NCBI GenBank assembly: GCA_019914945.1
Contig: CM034110.1
Location: forward strand, 1,183,001-1,247,000
Reading direction: 5' to 3'
From: Typha latifolia
Lineage: Eukaryota > Streptophyta > Magnoliopsida > Poales > Typhaceae
Length of the DNA: 64,000 bases
Shown here: piece by piece, positions 1 through 13,130 of the stretch
Position numbering within the stretch: the first letter of the stretch is position 1
How the letters are laid out: each line of letters opens with the position of its first letter
Made by a program: the position numbers and the translations under genes
Notes under the pieces: model-generated
The model's database searches: none
Told to the model about the DNA's origin: nothing
The model's input: only the letters and a program-made list of their open reading frames with translations

Positions 1-1642
1 TACACATTTATTAAGTGTGAACATGTGTGTTAGCACGCAAAATATGATAATAATGGGTGTTACATTATGCTTGTTGTATTATATAATATCATACCACTTG
101 CACATGTGCACGACTATAAAGGGGGTGACTATTACGTCTCAATAGTACCCGACATCTCCCCAGCTAGGGTTATGGGCGAGAGATATTATTATACTTATAT
201 ATATATATATTAGGGCCCACGCTTGAGGTCTTAGTCTGTTGATCACAGCCAATCAGGTAGCCATATTGTTGGGCGATGAGCGATTTACTGTTGATCAACG
301 AGAGTCATACCCTTTACGGTGTTTAAGATAGAGAGAGAAGGGTATGATGACGTAGACTTAGCAGTACCCGATGATGTAGGGTAAGGACGTTCATGAGCGA
401 TGGCTCATAATTACCGCACAATGGTGCAATGATGTGGAGCTGAGGGCTCGGATGGTAGTATCGATGTGCGATATTGACTTATGTGATAGGCTTACAACTG
501 AGATTATTAATCTACGATGGCGAATAATTGGTCATGCTATTCGCCGGGTGATGGGTTGACAATTCTACCGTTAGGATCTACCCTCCCTTGAGGCTATGTG
601 TGTGGTCGCGTGTGAGATGATGATGTGGCCTATGGGCATAGATCTGTAAGAGCCTAAGTTACAAACTTGGTAGTCTAAGAGGATGCACGTTACGTGGTGT
701 AATATTGACATGTCTTTTGGGCAAAGCTCGGTGTGAGCTCAAGTTTGAAGACTTGATAGTCCGGATGATGCATGGTAAGTTATCGATTGCTAATATATGT
801 GTGCATTGAATGAGCATGACGAGTATGTGGTACTGATGCATTATAATTTATCATGATGCACATATTCATATTTACTTATTATTGCATCTTTTATCGTATT
901 ATTTTTATACTATAACAGTGAATACTTGCTAGGCTTTATGCTCACCACTATTTGATGGAATTATTTTTAGATTAGTAGATGACCTCCGAGCCCGTGGAGG
1001 ATCTGGCGAAGACTGACTTTGAGTCTTCTAATTCTTATTCTTAGTTTATTCAAATAAATTAAGCTAAATAACTTGTAGCTCCTACGTGGGTCTTGTCTTA
1101 TTTCTATTATGGATATGTATTTAGGGGTGTAAATGAGTCGAGCCTAAGCGAGCCGGCTCCAGCTCAGGCTCGGCTTGAAATTAATTTTGACCCTTAAAAT
1201 TGGGCTTAGGCTTGGCTCAGCTCAACTCGAGCCGAGCTCGAGCCTAAAATGAGCCTATTATCAAGCCTCATTCAAGCCGATCCAGATCAAGCTCAAGCCA
1301 ACCCACAAGAAGAAGAAGAAGAACCCAAACCTCCTCCATTTATCCTCTTCCCCTTCTCCAAATGCTACGACCACCACCGCGGCGGTTGGTTGGCGAAGGA
1401 GGACGAGGCGACATCCCCATCCTTTAGCCATTCCTTCCACAACATGTCACTATCGGCGAGCATCAGAAACTTCTCCCTCCTAGTCAACCTTGTATACACC
1501 TCTAGCACTCAGCTCTACTCTGTCTCATCACTATATAAGAAAAACTCTAGGAGTGATTATAACGAGTGAGGAAAGAAGAAATGGAAGGAGGCGGCGGTGG
1601 CTGCTTGGCTTTGTAATAGAACAGGGTTCTCCCTAGCCCGAC

Positions 1643-1989
1643 TGTAACAACCCAAGTAGGATAAAAAAATTAAAAAAAAACTTGTTGGGCACGACACGAC
1701 TGGCCACACTGTGGCCGCCCTCGTGCCCAGCATGCCATGCATGCCATGGCAGTGATGGGGGTGCCACGCACCTCCACTAAGCCACTCTTCTCCATGCCCG
1801 CGACGAGGCGTGGAGGTGGGACCCAGCCCACCAGCCACTCCGCCGCCACCACGTGACCTTTTCTCTCTCTCTCTTTAATATTTTTTTCTTTCTCTCTCTT
1901 CCCCATATTCTCTCGATCTCTCTCTCTCTCTCCCCCTCTAGTTTGACCATCAGGAAGAGCCACCGTCGGCCCTTCTATCCACTGGTGAG

Positions 1990-2028
<39 letters not shown>

Positions 2029-4460
2029 TTCCTCTCGGGACTGCTAGAGGTTTGAGCCGCCGGCAAGAGGCCGGCCGCTGAGTGGCTACCAGCGGCCGTA
2101 CCCCTCCCCTGCGATCCAACCCTCTTACCCTTTTCTCCTTCCTCTTCTTCTTCTTCTTCTTCTTCTTCTTCTTCTTCTTCTCCTCCTCCTCCTCCTCCTC
2201 CTCCTCCTTCCCTTCTTTCCTCCTCTCGGATTGCACCATGTAAGAGGTGTTGGGCCGGCCCAGCATCTTACGCTGCAAGGGTGCTAGGCTAAGCCCAACA
2301 CTGTGTATAGTTTATATATATATGCATATTATTGATTACTAATTTTATTTAATTAGTTTAGTTAATCTAATGTATTTAATTTATATGAATTAAATCTAAT
2401 TATATCATAGTTAGTAAATAAATCTAATTATATCATGTTTAGCAAAATACATGCAACATAAATTACTATATTAATCCTAGATAGGTAATAGTAATTATTA
2501 GGGTTATGTACGTATATTCCTGCGTAATTATTTACAGTAACTTAATTCTTATTTTTCTTAATTATCATAGAGAATAATAGGCAGATAATTATGTTTTAAA
2601 TGCACTATTAAATATTATAATTATGGTTAATAAATAACAAAACAAATATAGAAATGAAGAGTATATGATTACAACGAGATATTGTCTTTTAGCTGGGTTA
2701 ATTTTAATTAATAGAAGGACTGATGTTATATGTTATAAATAATTTCAGATTCCGACCCCCCTATTTAAGACCCCGTGGACTTAGCTATCGAGGCTTGATC
2801 GTTTTCGTAGCAGCGGGAACGAGTGGTTTTTAGTAATTACAGTGGTGGTAAGTAGTCTTATCCCCTAGACGCCTTTCTCAAATTATGTTATATTATATAT
2901 TATGTACATGCATATTTTGGCCTCCAGTATAATTATATGACTTTATCTAGAGATGATTACAGTCGAGCATATTTTTATCATGCATGTAATTAAGCTGATC
3001 TTGGATATAAATATGATGATGATAAATAGATATATGATTGGAGATGATTATACTGCTATAATTTTATGTCTAGTTTATCTGTAGCATGAGTATGCATGTA
3101 ATAGATTAGCATGGGTATGCATGTGATGACTATTTGGTTGGAGACTACATTGCATTATTTTTCTCTTGTTTTCTGTTCTACCTAAATTCTTGTTATGCAT
3201 TGACTTGTTATCGTACAGGATATATGCATATGATCTATCATTTAGAAAGAAAGCATGAAATGTAATTGATAGGATAATTGATAGAAAGCATGGGGATACC
3301 CTAGTGGGCGCGAGGGTTAGGGCATGCCTAGAGATGATTGATCGCTCGATATAGTCGGCCTTACGTCCGAGGTCGTTAGTCTGTGTGCGCAGCAGATATT
3401 TGGACACATGTCGTTTGCTAGGGCATATATGGCGAGTTATCCTCACGAGGTTTCTATTAGCTAGGAGGGTGCCCGGTCTAGATGGATGTTGATACCCTAG
3501 CGGGTGCCAGGGTATGGTTATATTTGAGATACTTTTGCGAGTGGTGGAGTATGCTCTGAGCCTTCGAACATGATGTTGAGACCGGGTACTAGGTGTTGAC
3601 TATGCATAGTGGTCTAGTGTGATGGTGTTATACCGAGATGTCCGTGATGATTGTGATACTGAGAATTTCATATGATTATTGAGTAATTATCATAATTTAT
3701 ATACCATTGCATTTGGCATCATGATATGATCGACATACATCATGTGTGTCATATTTGAGAGAGAATTATGATGGTAGTATGACATGGAGATTTATTTATT
3801 CATTGTCGATGATTCTATACTTTTATAAGTTATGACATGTTATCTACTTTTCATTTATATATTATTGAGAATACATTCATATATTCATTCATAGCATAAT
3901 GATCCTTTTTTATTCATATTATCCAGTACTTAATTTACTCCTTATTTGGCTTCACTGATTCGGAATAAGGTCTATTCACTAAGCCTTTAACTCGTGACTT
4001 TCTTTGTTTTCTCCTTTTCAAAAACCTAGGTAAATGAGTGGAGCAGGATACTCCCTTAGAGGTTTTGCTAGTGGGTGAAGATTAGAGTGTGGTTAGTGTT
4101 ATGCGCTAGATGAGTTATGTTATCTGATGTATCAGTTGACATCTTTCAAAGTGTGTCTTTATCCTTGTCTTATACTCTAGCAGGTGACTTTGTACTTGTA
4201 TAATTATGTATATACCTTCATTGTGTATATATAGTTATGAAAAGCTCTTAATTATGTGTTGTGGCCTGTGTGGGGCCCAAATAGAGTTATCTGTATGCTG
4301 TTGATAATCAGATTTGAGTTATTTTAGTTTAGATGTTGTGGATAAACTTATGATGTTGATACAAGTTTATTTGATTTTCAGTAACTAATTAAATGGTCAG
4401 GTGTCATGCACGTGCCGTGTAGGCTCGTGCCATGCACGTGTTTAAGGTTTGGGTGTTACA
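1643..4460 (+). mobile_element. Solo LTR (2.8 kb, Del/Tekay-like) nested in the hAT element
   Basis: It begins TGTAACAACCCAAG and ends TTTGGGTGTTACA, with near-identical 5-bp flanks CCGAC (1638-1642) and CCAAC (4461-4465). No primer-binding site or internal coding region is present, so recombination between the two LTRs probably removed the rest. A relative sits at 60078-62989: both share the block starting GATTCCGACCCCCCT (about 2748 here, 60247 there) and the following stretch with GTAGTCTTATCCCCTAG. Confidence 0.8.
1991..2209. repeat. CT, TTC and TCC simple-repeat block inside the solo LTR
   Basis: A (CT)n run at about 1991-2035 and a (TTC)n-(TCC)n run at about 2141-2209 lie in the first third of the solo LTR. 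The related LTR at 60078 has a CT-rich block in the same place (60142-60190), so the pyrimidine tract belongs to the family. Confidence 0.85.
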
Positions 4461-5147
4461 CCAACACCTTCGACTCCACCGAAGTCCATGGCTTCCAAGA
4501 GGAGGTTTCCTCATCCGCTGTCGATTTATCTCCGACTGTTGAGATCGCTCCTCCTCCTTGTTGCCGAATATGAAGAGAAAGAGCCATCTCTTGTCGATCC
4601 ATTACTACAATATGAGGATTTGCTAATGCCCCTACAAAAGTAAGATGTAGATTTAAATGGTGCCGCTCTTCTCTCTAATGAGCTTTGAGAGCAAACTCGA
4701 GGAGACGAGCACGAGTGCCGACTGCCAAGGAGGAGGAGGATTCAGGGATGTGGCTTTTAATTTGGGGATTAAAGTTTTTCAATTCTCACCCCTTTTATAT
4801 CGAGCCTATCGAGTCGAGCCTGAGTGAGCAGGCTCCAGCTCTAGCTTGGCTCGATATTAATTTCAAGCTGGCTTTGATGGCTCGAGCTCGACTCATCTCT
4901 AACCGAGCCGAGCTGAACTCGAGCTTCAGCTGAGTCAAGCCCGAGCCGATCGTTTAAATTGATAGCCCTATATGTATTTTAGACTTGTTATGACCTTAGT
5001 GTTATGGGCTTCTTTATTTATTTTATTTGTGAAAATGTGATCTTTTCGCTTGTATATTGTGTTAAAATATTGACCAGCAGGTTACATGGTAATCACGGGA
5101 GTTTTACCCATGTGAGAGGCACGTGTTTGGTGGTGGGTGTTACAATA

Positions 5148-5160
5148 TGGTATCAGAGCC
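5148..5160 (+). other. tRNA-iMet primer-binding site
   Basis: TGGTATCAGAGCC, complementary to the 3' end of plant initiator tRNA-Met, lies three bases after the LTR end at 5144. It fixes the LTR boundary and plus-strand orientation. Confidence 0.85.
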
Positions 5161-8100
5161 CAAATTTTACCAAATAATCCAGCAAGCTTTCTAAAATACT
5201 ATCCATGCAAGTGATGTGTAGGAAAACTTAGAGACTATGGAGGGATGTGTTTGACATTAGCGACATTCAGGTTTGTGTTTCAAAAATAAATAAATAAATA
5301 AATTAATTAATTAAATTAAATTACTTAATTATTATAAAAAAAAGATTTCTATAAATTGATTGAATAAGAATCTGAAAATTGTGTTGGTAAATAAGTAATG
5401 TGTTGTTGGCCATTTAAATTGGGTAAATTGTTGACCAATTATTTTATCTTTGGAAAGTCATTTGTGTAACCGGGCTAGGAAGTAAGAGTTGAAATTTTAC
5501 ATTTTTATCCCTCACGTGTCATGGCTCATGTAGAAATTGAGGCAAAGTTGCATGACAATGTTGCATGTTCTAAACTTCATACGTGTCATTATTAGGGGTT
5601 TCTCGATGGGGTCTAGACCCTATTTTATTTTTAGTTTATTCTAATAATTAAGCAAATCTAAATTATCTCGCATTAGTATAGTGAGTGATTGTGGTACAAT
5701 GAGTAGTTTAGTACTCATATTCTTGAGTTTTGATGTTAGAGATGTTAGTTGTCCTCGTCAGCATTAGTAATTGACCCTTATTATACCTCAATGTGTTTAG
5801 CTCTTTATTTGGAGGTTTAGTGAGTATCTTATTTGTGGAGTTGTGCAAGTCATTCGCCGTGAGCCGAGTTGGTCGGAGCGAAAATTAGATGGTAGACTGA
5901 CTACCTCAATGTTATTTTCTTTCATTTCTATTTCAAAAAAATATATTGTGTATTCTCACGGATTAGGCTTTTATGACAAGTGACTAAGTGCATGCATCAT
6001 GATTACCAAATCAGCTTAGATGTTGGCTATGAGTAAGTTATTAATGTTTAGTAATCATTTTGGTATTATGGATCAGATCTGGACTAGTCTAGACATAAAA
6101 AATTATGAAAATTTGAGTGGTGCTAGCCTCACAAGATAAGATTCTAATGACTCTGATTTCACATCAATCAGATGTCTGAAAGAAAAGATATAATTAAAAT
6201 AGTGGAGCAAGGTCAGAACGGGACAAAATGGTAAATATCTGACATTGCGGCGATCGTCGAAGGGTGGCGGATGGCCAAGGGTGATGGTGGTGGTGGATTG
6301 TCGTACGGTAGGGTGGCTATGAGTTGGAAGTAGAATTTGAGTTTCTAACTTAGATATACTCTTAGAAAAATAAAGATGATCTAACGGCTGTAATAAAAAT
6401 AGTAAAATACGAGAATAAAAAAAACTAAACTCAATTAATTCTCAATGCTTGGATGCTTGGATGGATAAAACATAGCCCCTCTATATATAGAGGTCGGGTA
6501 CAATGAGTCGTACTTGAATTTAGCCCTAAAAACTTATACGGCTCGAACTAGGATTTGTCTTAGAGGCTTACATAACTTAATTAAACTTATCTTAGATGCT
6601 TATATGACTTAATTGAATTTACCTTAATGGCTTAAATGACTTAACTAGGATTGCCTTAAGGGTTTACATTAAAGATAAACATGACCTAGAGATAAACATG
6701 ACTTAACTAAATCAGCCTTACTTATCCTTCTCAGAATGTTTCTTCATTATGCCACAGACAGAGTACTAATATGAAGCAATATTGAATACAAAAGTTGTAG
6801 ATTGGGACGTCTTCGATCTTCTCCAACTGGTTTTATAATATTCGATTGACTAACGAATATCTACAGAATAATTTCCTGAAACTACACATAAGTTAACGAA
6901 CTTAGCTAATTAAATAAACTCTAATCTACTTAGACTCTAACTAAACTACATAAGCATAATTAATAAGATAACTAGACTCGATCCATCGAATCCAATATCT
7001 TCATGAAGCGATCCGATCTAATCCAGTTCGCATCATTTGGCATAGGCATGTCTTGTGTATCTGTGACCTATCTATTAACGAGTGTGTGTTCATTACCTTA
7101 GTTGTCAAAATGTCTAGATGTTAATTAAGTTTATTTTATTTACCTGCCTTTGTTTACTAATAAGAATGTTAGAGGAGTTGTCTTCGAGATGTCTAATATT
7201 AAATTGGGATTATATAATTCTACCGATGATACTCGCGACTAATATAGATCTGTGGATGAAATTAACCTCCTTGTGGCTGAGTATTTTAAGTATTTTAAAT
7301 CCTAATCATTACCCCGGGTGAAATTTCTAAAGTACATCACGACATTATTGTACTTTTATTCTTCTAATAATTGAAGTAAGAGACTACAAGGAAGTAAAAT
7401 GGGAAAAACAAATTTAGTGGATTACGTGCATAGTTAAACCTTTAGTGAGTAATTATTGTTAATATAATAATAAGGTCATGAATATGTATATATATTTGAA
7501 GTTAACCTCGACCTGCTATTATACACGGAAATATGAATTGAACATCTCCTAGTGAAGAGCTAACTATTATCTATTTATTTTATTAATTAGAAGATGCTAG
7601 CTATTGACCAAATAGAGTTGCCATAATGTAGCAATTGAAATATGTATATATACAAGTTTGAATCACCTAAAGATGAGTATGGTAATGACATAATATGTAT
7701 TTCAAATTTATTCTTACTAGACATTAACTAAAATTTTGAAGAGTAGACAATACAAATTATTTGAAAGTCGTTATTGAAATGAACTTCTGTAATTGGTGTT
7801 ATAAATGTGAGGTCAACATTTTATTGTAAATGTGTGGCCTCCTTCCTTAATTCGTTGATAGTAAGAATGAATCTTCTATTGATAGAAACTCTAGTAAACC
7901 ATTATTTGAAAGATTTAAACTATTAAGAACATGTTAATGGTAAATTAATATTGTTGGTATACAACTAGATATAATCAACTTGCAAAATGGACTCAAGGTT
8001 GCAAATTGTTTGGATCATTTTGGACTGTGAGAGAGGCGTATAGTTTGGTTTTATCAGGATAGGTTTTATGACAATTGGTTTGGGTGATACTGGTGACTGT

Positions 8101-8806
8101 GATTTCTCGTCTTAACTAATTAGTCTAATAATCTTAAGTCCTTTGATTTCCATCCATGACGAAGGAATAGACGAATTTGTCGGTAGAATCTGAGTAAAAC
8201 CCTATAGCTAAAGTTCTTATTTTATAATGTCTTGTTGTATGGTATCCTAAGCTGGGCGTCTAGTAGAGTGAGTACTCGTGTGCAAAATTCAATTTTCGGC
8301 ATTTAGATTGGGGACTTTGTAACCTTGATGTATCTATGTAGTGATCCGTAACGTAAGAGTTAAGTTAATGGTATACTCACGTTTGCTATAAATGGGTTCT
8401 TCTAATTGATGATTTTAATATAGATAAGCTCTTAAATCTCTAACTCCGGATGTTAGCTCTTACAGACTTTTATTTTATTTCGTGAGTATGATTGTATCAA
8501 TAGAGATAGATATATACATATATAACATACTAATCTGATTGATATTTTGTAGGGCCATCAACTATGGCATTTGGGAAAAATACTTTCTTCTCATTCTTAG
8601 AAAGAAGCTTCTTAATTAATGATCATCTAACCAAATAAGATTATGCAAAAAAGTTGTGATTATTTTCACATAGAAGGCTAAAAGACAAAAATAAACTTTC
8701 AACTTTATTCTTCATATACTGACTAAAAGAGATCATTAAATTAGTTTATGCATGAATTTTGATTTCTAATCAATGATGCTTACAAATTATAAACCTTTTA
8801 CACATA
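5161..8806. other. Gene-free AT-rich interval, probably a degenerate retrotransposon interior
   Basis: This follows the primer-binding site, so at least its start should be retrotransposon leader. I see no gag, protease, RT, RNase H or integrase motif on either strand, and the open frames are short. It may be the interior of a large non-autonomous derivative or simply decayed. At about 6480-6500 a 20-bp palindrome around CTCTATATATAGAG looks TATA-like, but nothing downstream supports a gene. Confidence 0.5.
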
Positions 8807-9893
8807 TGTTAGGTTTTAGTGTTGGCATTGTGTACAAAATATTCTAAGTGTTTTTATACATGTATATGAGCATTTGCACAAGTCTAGAAAGTATTTGGAT
8901 TGAGAATTACAAGATCAAAGGAGAAAGGTTTTCGCGTTCACACCGCGTTCGAACGTGCTCTTAGGAGTTCACATATACAGAGAGAATGCATTCAGGTCGT
9001 TCGAATGCAAATACAGGCGTTCGCACATATAGAGAACGTGTTCGGGTCGATCGAATGCAAGCACAGGCGTTCACACATACAGAGAATGTGTTCGGGCCAT
9101 TCGAACGCGTGTGCAGGAGTTCGCACATACAGAAAATGCTTTTCTTCCATTTGAATGCAGTCAAGGGCCGTTCGAACGCATCCTGCATACGTTCACAGCA
9201 CGTTCACACATACAGAGGAGTGTTTTTGCGCATTCGAACGCAATCTGTGAAAATCAAGCCACCGCGTTCGAATGCATTTGGGCTCGTTCGAACGTACTTG
9301 AGAACAAGTTAGGCCGTTCAAATACATTCGGGTCACATTCGAACGCACCTACGTAATGTGCAAATTTTAGATTTTCGTGAGTTTGGATATGACTTGGATT
9401 TGGCTCTATCTTAAATACATATATAAGCATTGTGATGCCCTAACTCTAGGGTGGTTGGTGAAGGCAAATTAAAGGAGAATTCTTGAGGCTACATTGTTTC
9501 TTCAACCAACAAGGTCCGTCTCTTCTTCAAGGCATTAAACTTTCGTCTTCAGGGCTTTCTAGACGAAGGATCAATCTCGATGGCTATTGAGGTTGGATAT
9601 CAATCACGAGAAGCGGTGAATCGTGAGTTCTAGCGAGCAAGACTGAGAGAAACAAAGTCGTGGGGATCGACGGGTTGTTTTGTGAGTCAGTCTTGTAACT
9701 GTTACTATTCTAGTGATTGGTTTTGATTTGAGTTTGGATTCATAGTTTTTTCCCGTTTAAGTTTTTCCACGTTAAAATCTTGGCATTCATCTTCGCTTTT
9801 ATTTTTTAATATTTCTTCCGCTTTTATTTAAGCAAAGAAGTGATATCATTGCCTAGGATTTAGATACATACGTGTGTCTAAGTATTTTTTTCA
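8807..9893 (+). mobile_element. Solo LTR of the SIRE-like Ty1/copia family
   Basis: It starts TGTTAGGTTTTAGTGTTGG and follows the same order as the two LTRs of the element at 13131-25903: terminal segment, TTCGAA array, segment containing GCCCTAACTCTAGGGTGG, and the AAGTGATATCATTGCC end. No polypurine tract precedes it and no primer-binding site follows, so it is a solo or truncated LTR. The flanking five bases (ACATA and ATATG) do not form a clear target duplication. Confidence 0.75.
8938..9352. repeat. TTCGAA-palindrome minisatellite in the SIRE-like LTR
   Basis: Variants of GCGTTCGAACGC recur at roughly 25-60 bp spacing, separated by segments such as CAGGCGTTCACACATACAGA. The palindromic core makes the array look alike on both strands and leaves spurious open frames in both directions. 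Confidence 0.85.
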
Positions 9894-11392
9894 ATATGCA
9901 CTTTAGTTTCTACCTCAGTTGAAAGCATTAGATATATAAGTAGGCTAATAAACTTGCTTATAGCATCTTGCTTCTTATTTTTCCACTTTTATCTCACCAA
10001 AATGAATCATTGTTGAGGTGATGGATGATAAAAATTTTGCTTTGGGAACTTAGCTTTAGCGTGCAATGTGCAATGTCTATGAAGGCAGTTTCTTTCATAA
10101 TAGTTAAGTTCATTGAATTTTCTCTACTTTCGTAAAGTGCAATGGATTATAAACAATGGTCTTCTTTCTATGAGTAGTGTGGCTAGTAATGTTGTTGATG
10201 TATTGATATACTTTCTTCATCATTTAACTTCTCAGTGAATATTATAATTTGTACGGTTCACTGATCTTAATGCACATCATATATTCTAATGCATGCATAA
10301 TAGTCTTCTTCTCATTATTGATTCTTTGCATTATTTACCTACGATGCAGCAGATAACAGGAATGAGAAGAAGACTATTCTAGGATGTGCAATGAGTAATG
10401 CAAGATCCTAATTACCATTACAAGTGTAAATCAAAGCCATTAAAAGCTTGCTCCATAAATATGAAAATGAAAAGCTCAAGCTCAAGAATGAGAATGTAGA
10501 ATAAATAAGAATGATAATGTTAAAACATATTATTAAGTTTGTATCACTGTGCTATATCAGAATTTTTATGAGGCTATCATAGAAATATGTGTGAGAACAA
10601 ATATCTAATATGAATGCTAATATATCACTAATTAGGAATTAGCATATTCTTGGATGCTGGATAATATTTTGGAGTTGGGCATCTCTTTATTTTACTTGCA
10701 AAAGAGTTATCATAACTTTATAAGCTATCATCTTTCTGATGCTGGATAATATTCTTGGATGCTGGATAATATTTTGGTTTGTCAATTGATATAGCGTCTG
10801 TGAAGATTGATTACAATGTGATTGAGGTATCTTCAAACTTTATAAGCTGTCATCTTTCTGATGGAGACAGACTACAATGACCATTGAAAGCACTCTCCAG
10901 AAATTATCTCTAACTGATAAGTATTTTATTTATTTATTATTATTTTATTTCAGATGAAAATTATACGTGCAAAGAGGAATAGTCATCTGAGGGATATGGA
11001 GGCAGCGACCGACGGGAGACGAGGGAGAGTCATGGGAGTGAGATGGAAGCAAGAGGGTGAAGACTGAAGAGGGAGAGAGGGTGAGTTGCTGCCAAGAGGG
11101 AGGGAGGGAGAAAGATAGAGATGGGTAGGGTTAGTGAAGTTAAATTGTTAATGGGTCGGGTCGATGGGTTTCTACTAATTGTTTACTAACTATATTTTGT
11201 ATACATTCCTCCTCCTTCCCTTCCTCTTTTGGCCACCACGGTTTCGTTGCTTTAGGTAAGTGCACTGGTATTCCATGGATTCTTTTCTTTCGTTCTAGGT
11301 TGAGAAAATCTTGTTCTTCTCATTGTTTGCTTCGATTCCTTCGTCCGATTTCGTGAAAATTCTGTTTCTTTTAGATTAATTTTTCGGCTAGG
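9894..11392. other. Intergenic interval upstream of the NIFK-like pseudogene
   Basis: No protein-coding gene is seen. A short segment around CTGGATAATATT is repeated at about 10650-10790, and ACTTTATAAGCT(A/G)TCATC occurs twice (about 10710 and 10838). A perfect 18-bp inverted repeat lies at 10299-10378. The last 200 bp are CT-rich and should contain the 5' UTR and promoter of the former gene. Confidence 0.5.
10299..10378. repeat. Perfect 18-bp inverted repeat with 44-base loop
   Basis: AATAGTCTTCTTCTCATT at 10299-10316 is the exact reverse complement of 10361-10378. The similarity does not extend cleanly beyond the arms. A transcript could fold into a short hairpin; nothing else here identifies it as a microRNA or MITE. 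Confidence 0.6.
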
Positions 11393-13130
11393 ATGGGAGC
11401 AAAGGCGAAGAAGGCGTTGAAGAAGAATCTGAGCAAAGCTTCTACTCGTCTCTCCGTCTCTCGTCGGAAGAGCGAGTCTTCCGACTTCTTGGCATTCCTT
11501 CAATCTCGTGTTTTTTTGTTTATGATTTTTACTCCATATCTTTTCTTTATGTGTGTATAAAGTTGTTGTCTTTTGTTTTTTTTCTCTGTATATTGAAGCC
11601 TTTGGAAGGGGGTCCTGGAAGAACAATCTCGGGACAAGAGGAGCCCGTGCAAGATACTGCGACGGTTTTATACATCGGGCATATTCCTCATGGATTCTAC
11701 GAGGTATTTTGCTTTATATGATAGTCTTGTTGAAAGCAAAGTAGTCCTTGTGATTAGTTTAAATATAATGCTTCCATTTTTGGTGTTATAGGATTCTTTA
11801 AGCAATTTGGGAATATTAAGAGACTGTGAATCGCTCGAAACAAAAAGGTACCTTTTCTTTTCTGCACACGTTCTTGTTATGTTAGCAAATTTTGTATGCA
11901 GTTCTTTCTTCACCATGAATCTGGAAAATTTTGATATCATTGAATCCTATCAGTCAATAGAATGACTGGTCAACATCTGAAAGGTCATCCACTCATCAAT
12001 TAAGTGATTGATGATTGATTCACCTTCTTTCGCATTGCCCTAACTGTATATTGTTTATCCGATACTATGCCCTTATTAAATGTACTTTCTCTTGTAAAAT
12101 AAATTCATTACATTTGCTTTTCTTTTTCCTAGTATTGTGTAATTGAAGAAAATAAGATTCATGTTCCATAGAAGTTTGTGAGTGCACAGTAGCATGAGGC
12201 TTGCCAACCTTGTTAGGAAATATGTTTGTGATGATAATTTTCAACCTATGCTACAAGGGTTATTCACTTTGCTCGTAACTTGTTCTAATTGGCTAGTTGG
12301 ACATCTAGGTTTGGGCATTTCATGGCTCCTCCTCCAAATATGATGCTACCAGGTCAACTTGAATATACCTGAGTTATATTCATGGTTCTAAGCGAACATA
12401 ACTGAGTTAGAATCTACTTACGCTTAGTTGGTGGAAGGTATGTTATTTCTGAATAATCAAATTCTGTTGCTAACTGTGGCACGTTTAAGGTGCCCATTGT
12501 TTTGAATTTCAATGTATTCTCATGTCACCTATAATATAGAATTGTGGTAAATAGATGATATGCAAGGGACTCTAATAGTGCTGACTTACATGTCTTGATT
12601 ATTAGTTCTTCTGCATGTACTTACATGTCCCATGATATTGTTTTTCTCTAGTACAATAGCTAACAGACATTGGTTCCACAAATCATTACTTCCACATGAA
12701 AACCATTTTCTTGGATTAAGTTTATACTTCACCTGTCTCTGTTCCTTATCTCTCCATATAAGTGGCATTGCTTTACTGTATTAGTTTTAACCATGTTGTG
12801 CTTTACTAGACAGGAAACTCCAAGCACTATGGGTTTATTGAATTTGAAAATCCTGAGGTAAAGTACTTCACCGCTTACACTGTCCTTTTGTTTAAAATAT
12901 TAGCTCATTTTATAAAGTACCATTTGATATGTGCCGGTTATTTCAGGTGGCTAAGGTTGTGGCTGATGAAATCAATAATTACAGCATGTTCATTCATTTT
13001 GTGAGTATTCAAATTTTATCTAACAAATGTTGGGCATAGCACCTACAGAGGATGAGGATGTTGAATCGGTGAGTGTGATTACCGGAGAAGATAGAAACCG
13101 TATTGCTTAGAACTGCCAGATTATAAGTTG

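Larger units (their letters stand above)
1122..4970. mobile_element. Non-autonomous hAT element with 8-bp target duplication
   Basis: The element starts TAGGGGTGTAAATG and ends ATAGCCCTA. The flanks carry an exact 8-bp target duplication, TATGTATT (1114-1121 and 4971-4978), the size made by hAT transposases. The subterminal regions (about 1135-1255 and 4800-4950) are rich in GAGCC/GGCTC motifs in both orientations, as expected of transposase-binding subterminal repeats. No transposase is present. The interior is mostly a nested solo LTR, plus about 500 bp of C-rich sequence on each side that I could not assign. Confidence 0.85.
1..5144 (+). mobile_element. Partial 5' LTR of a Ty3/gypsy-type retrotransposon, split by a hAT insertion
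   Basis: The segment ends in GGGTGTTACA and is followed after three bases by a tRNA-iMet primer-binding site, so it is the 3' end of a 5' LTR on the plus strand. The LTR start lies outside the window. Only 1-1121 and 4971-5144 belong to the LTR; the middle is a later hAT insertion. The GGTGTTACA end resembles Del/Tekay-type chromovirus LTRs, but no coding domain is left to confirm the clade. Confidence 0.7.

Noticed and set aside
1670..2278. 202-codon minus-strand ORF with Lys/Glu runs
   Set aside because: Covers the CT/TTC/TCC repeats of the solo LTR and is low complexity throughout.
8900..9356. Overlapping ORFs encoding repeated RSNA/VRTH-type peptides; similar ones at 13903-14148, 18431-18694 and 25324-25824
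   Set aside because: The palindromic TTCGAA array leaves both strands open; the peptides change frame and sequence between LTR copies, so nothing is conserved as protein.
8802..9898. Target duplication of the first SIRE-like solo LTR
   Set aside because: The flanks ACATA and ATATG share too little to be called a duplication.
13027..13071. Candidate sixth exon of the NIFK-like gene just before the retrotransposon
   Set aside because: The length and the following GTGAG fit, but the translation does not convincingly match the expected HLIPPEHVHPKL-type segment in any frame.
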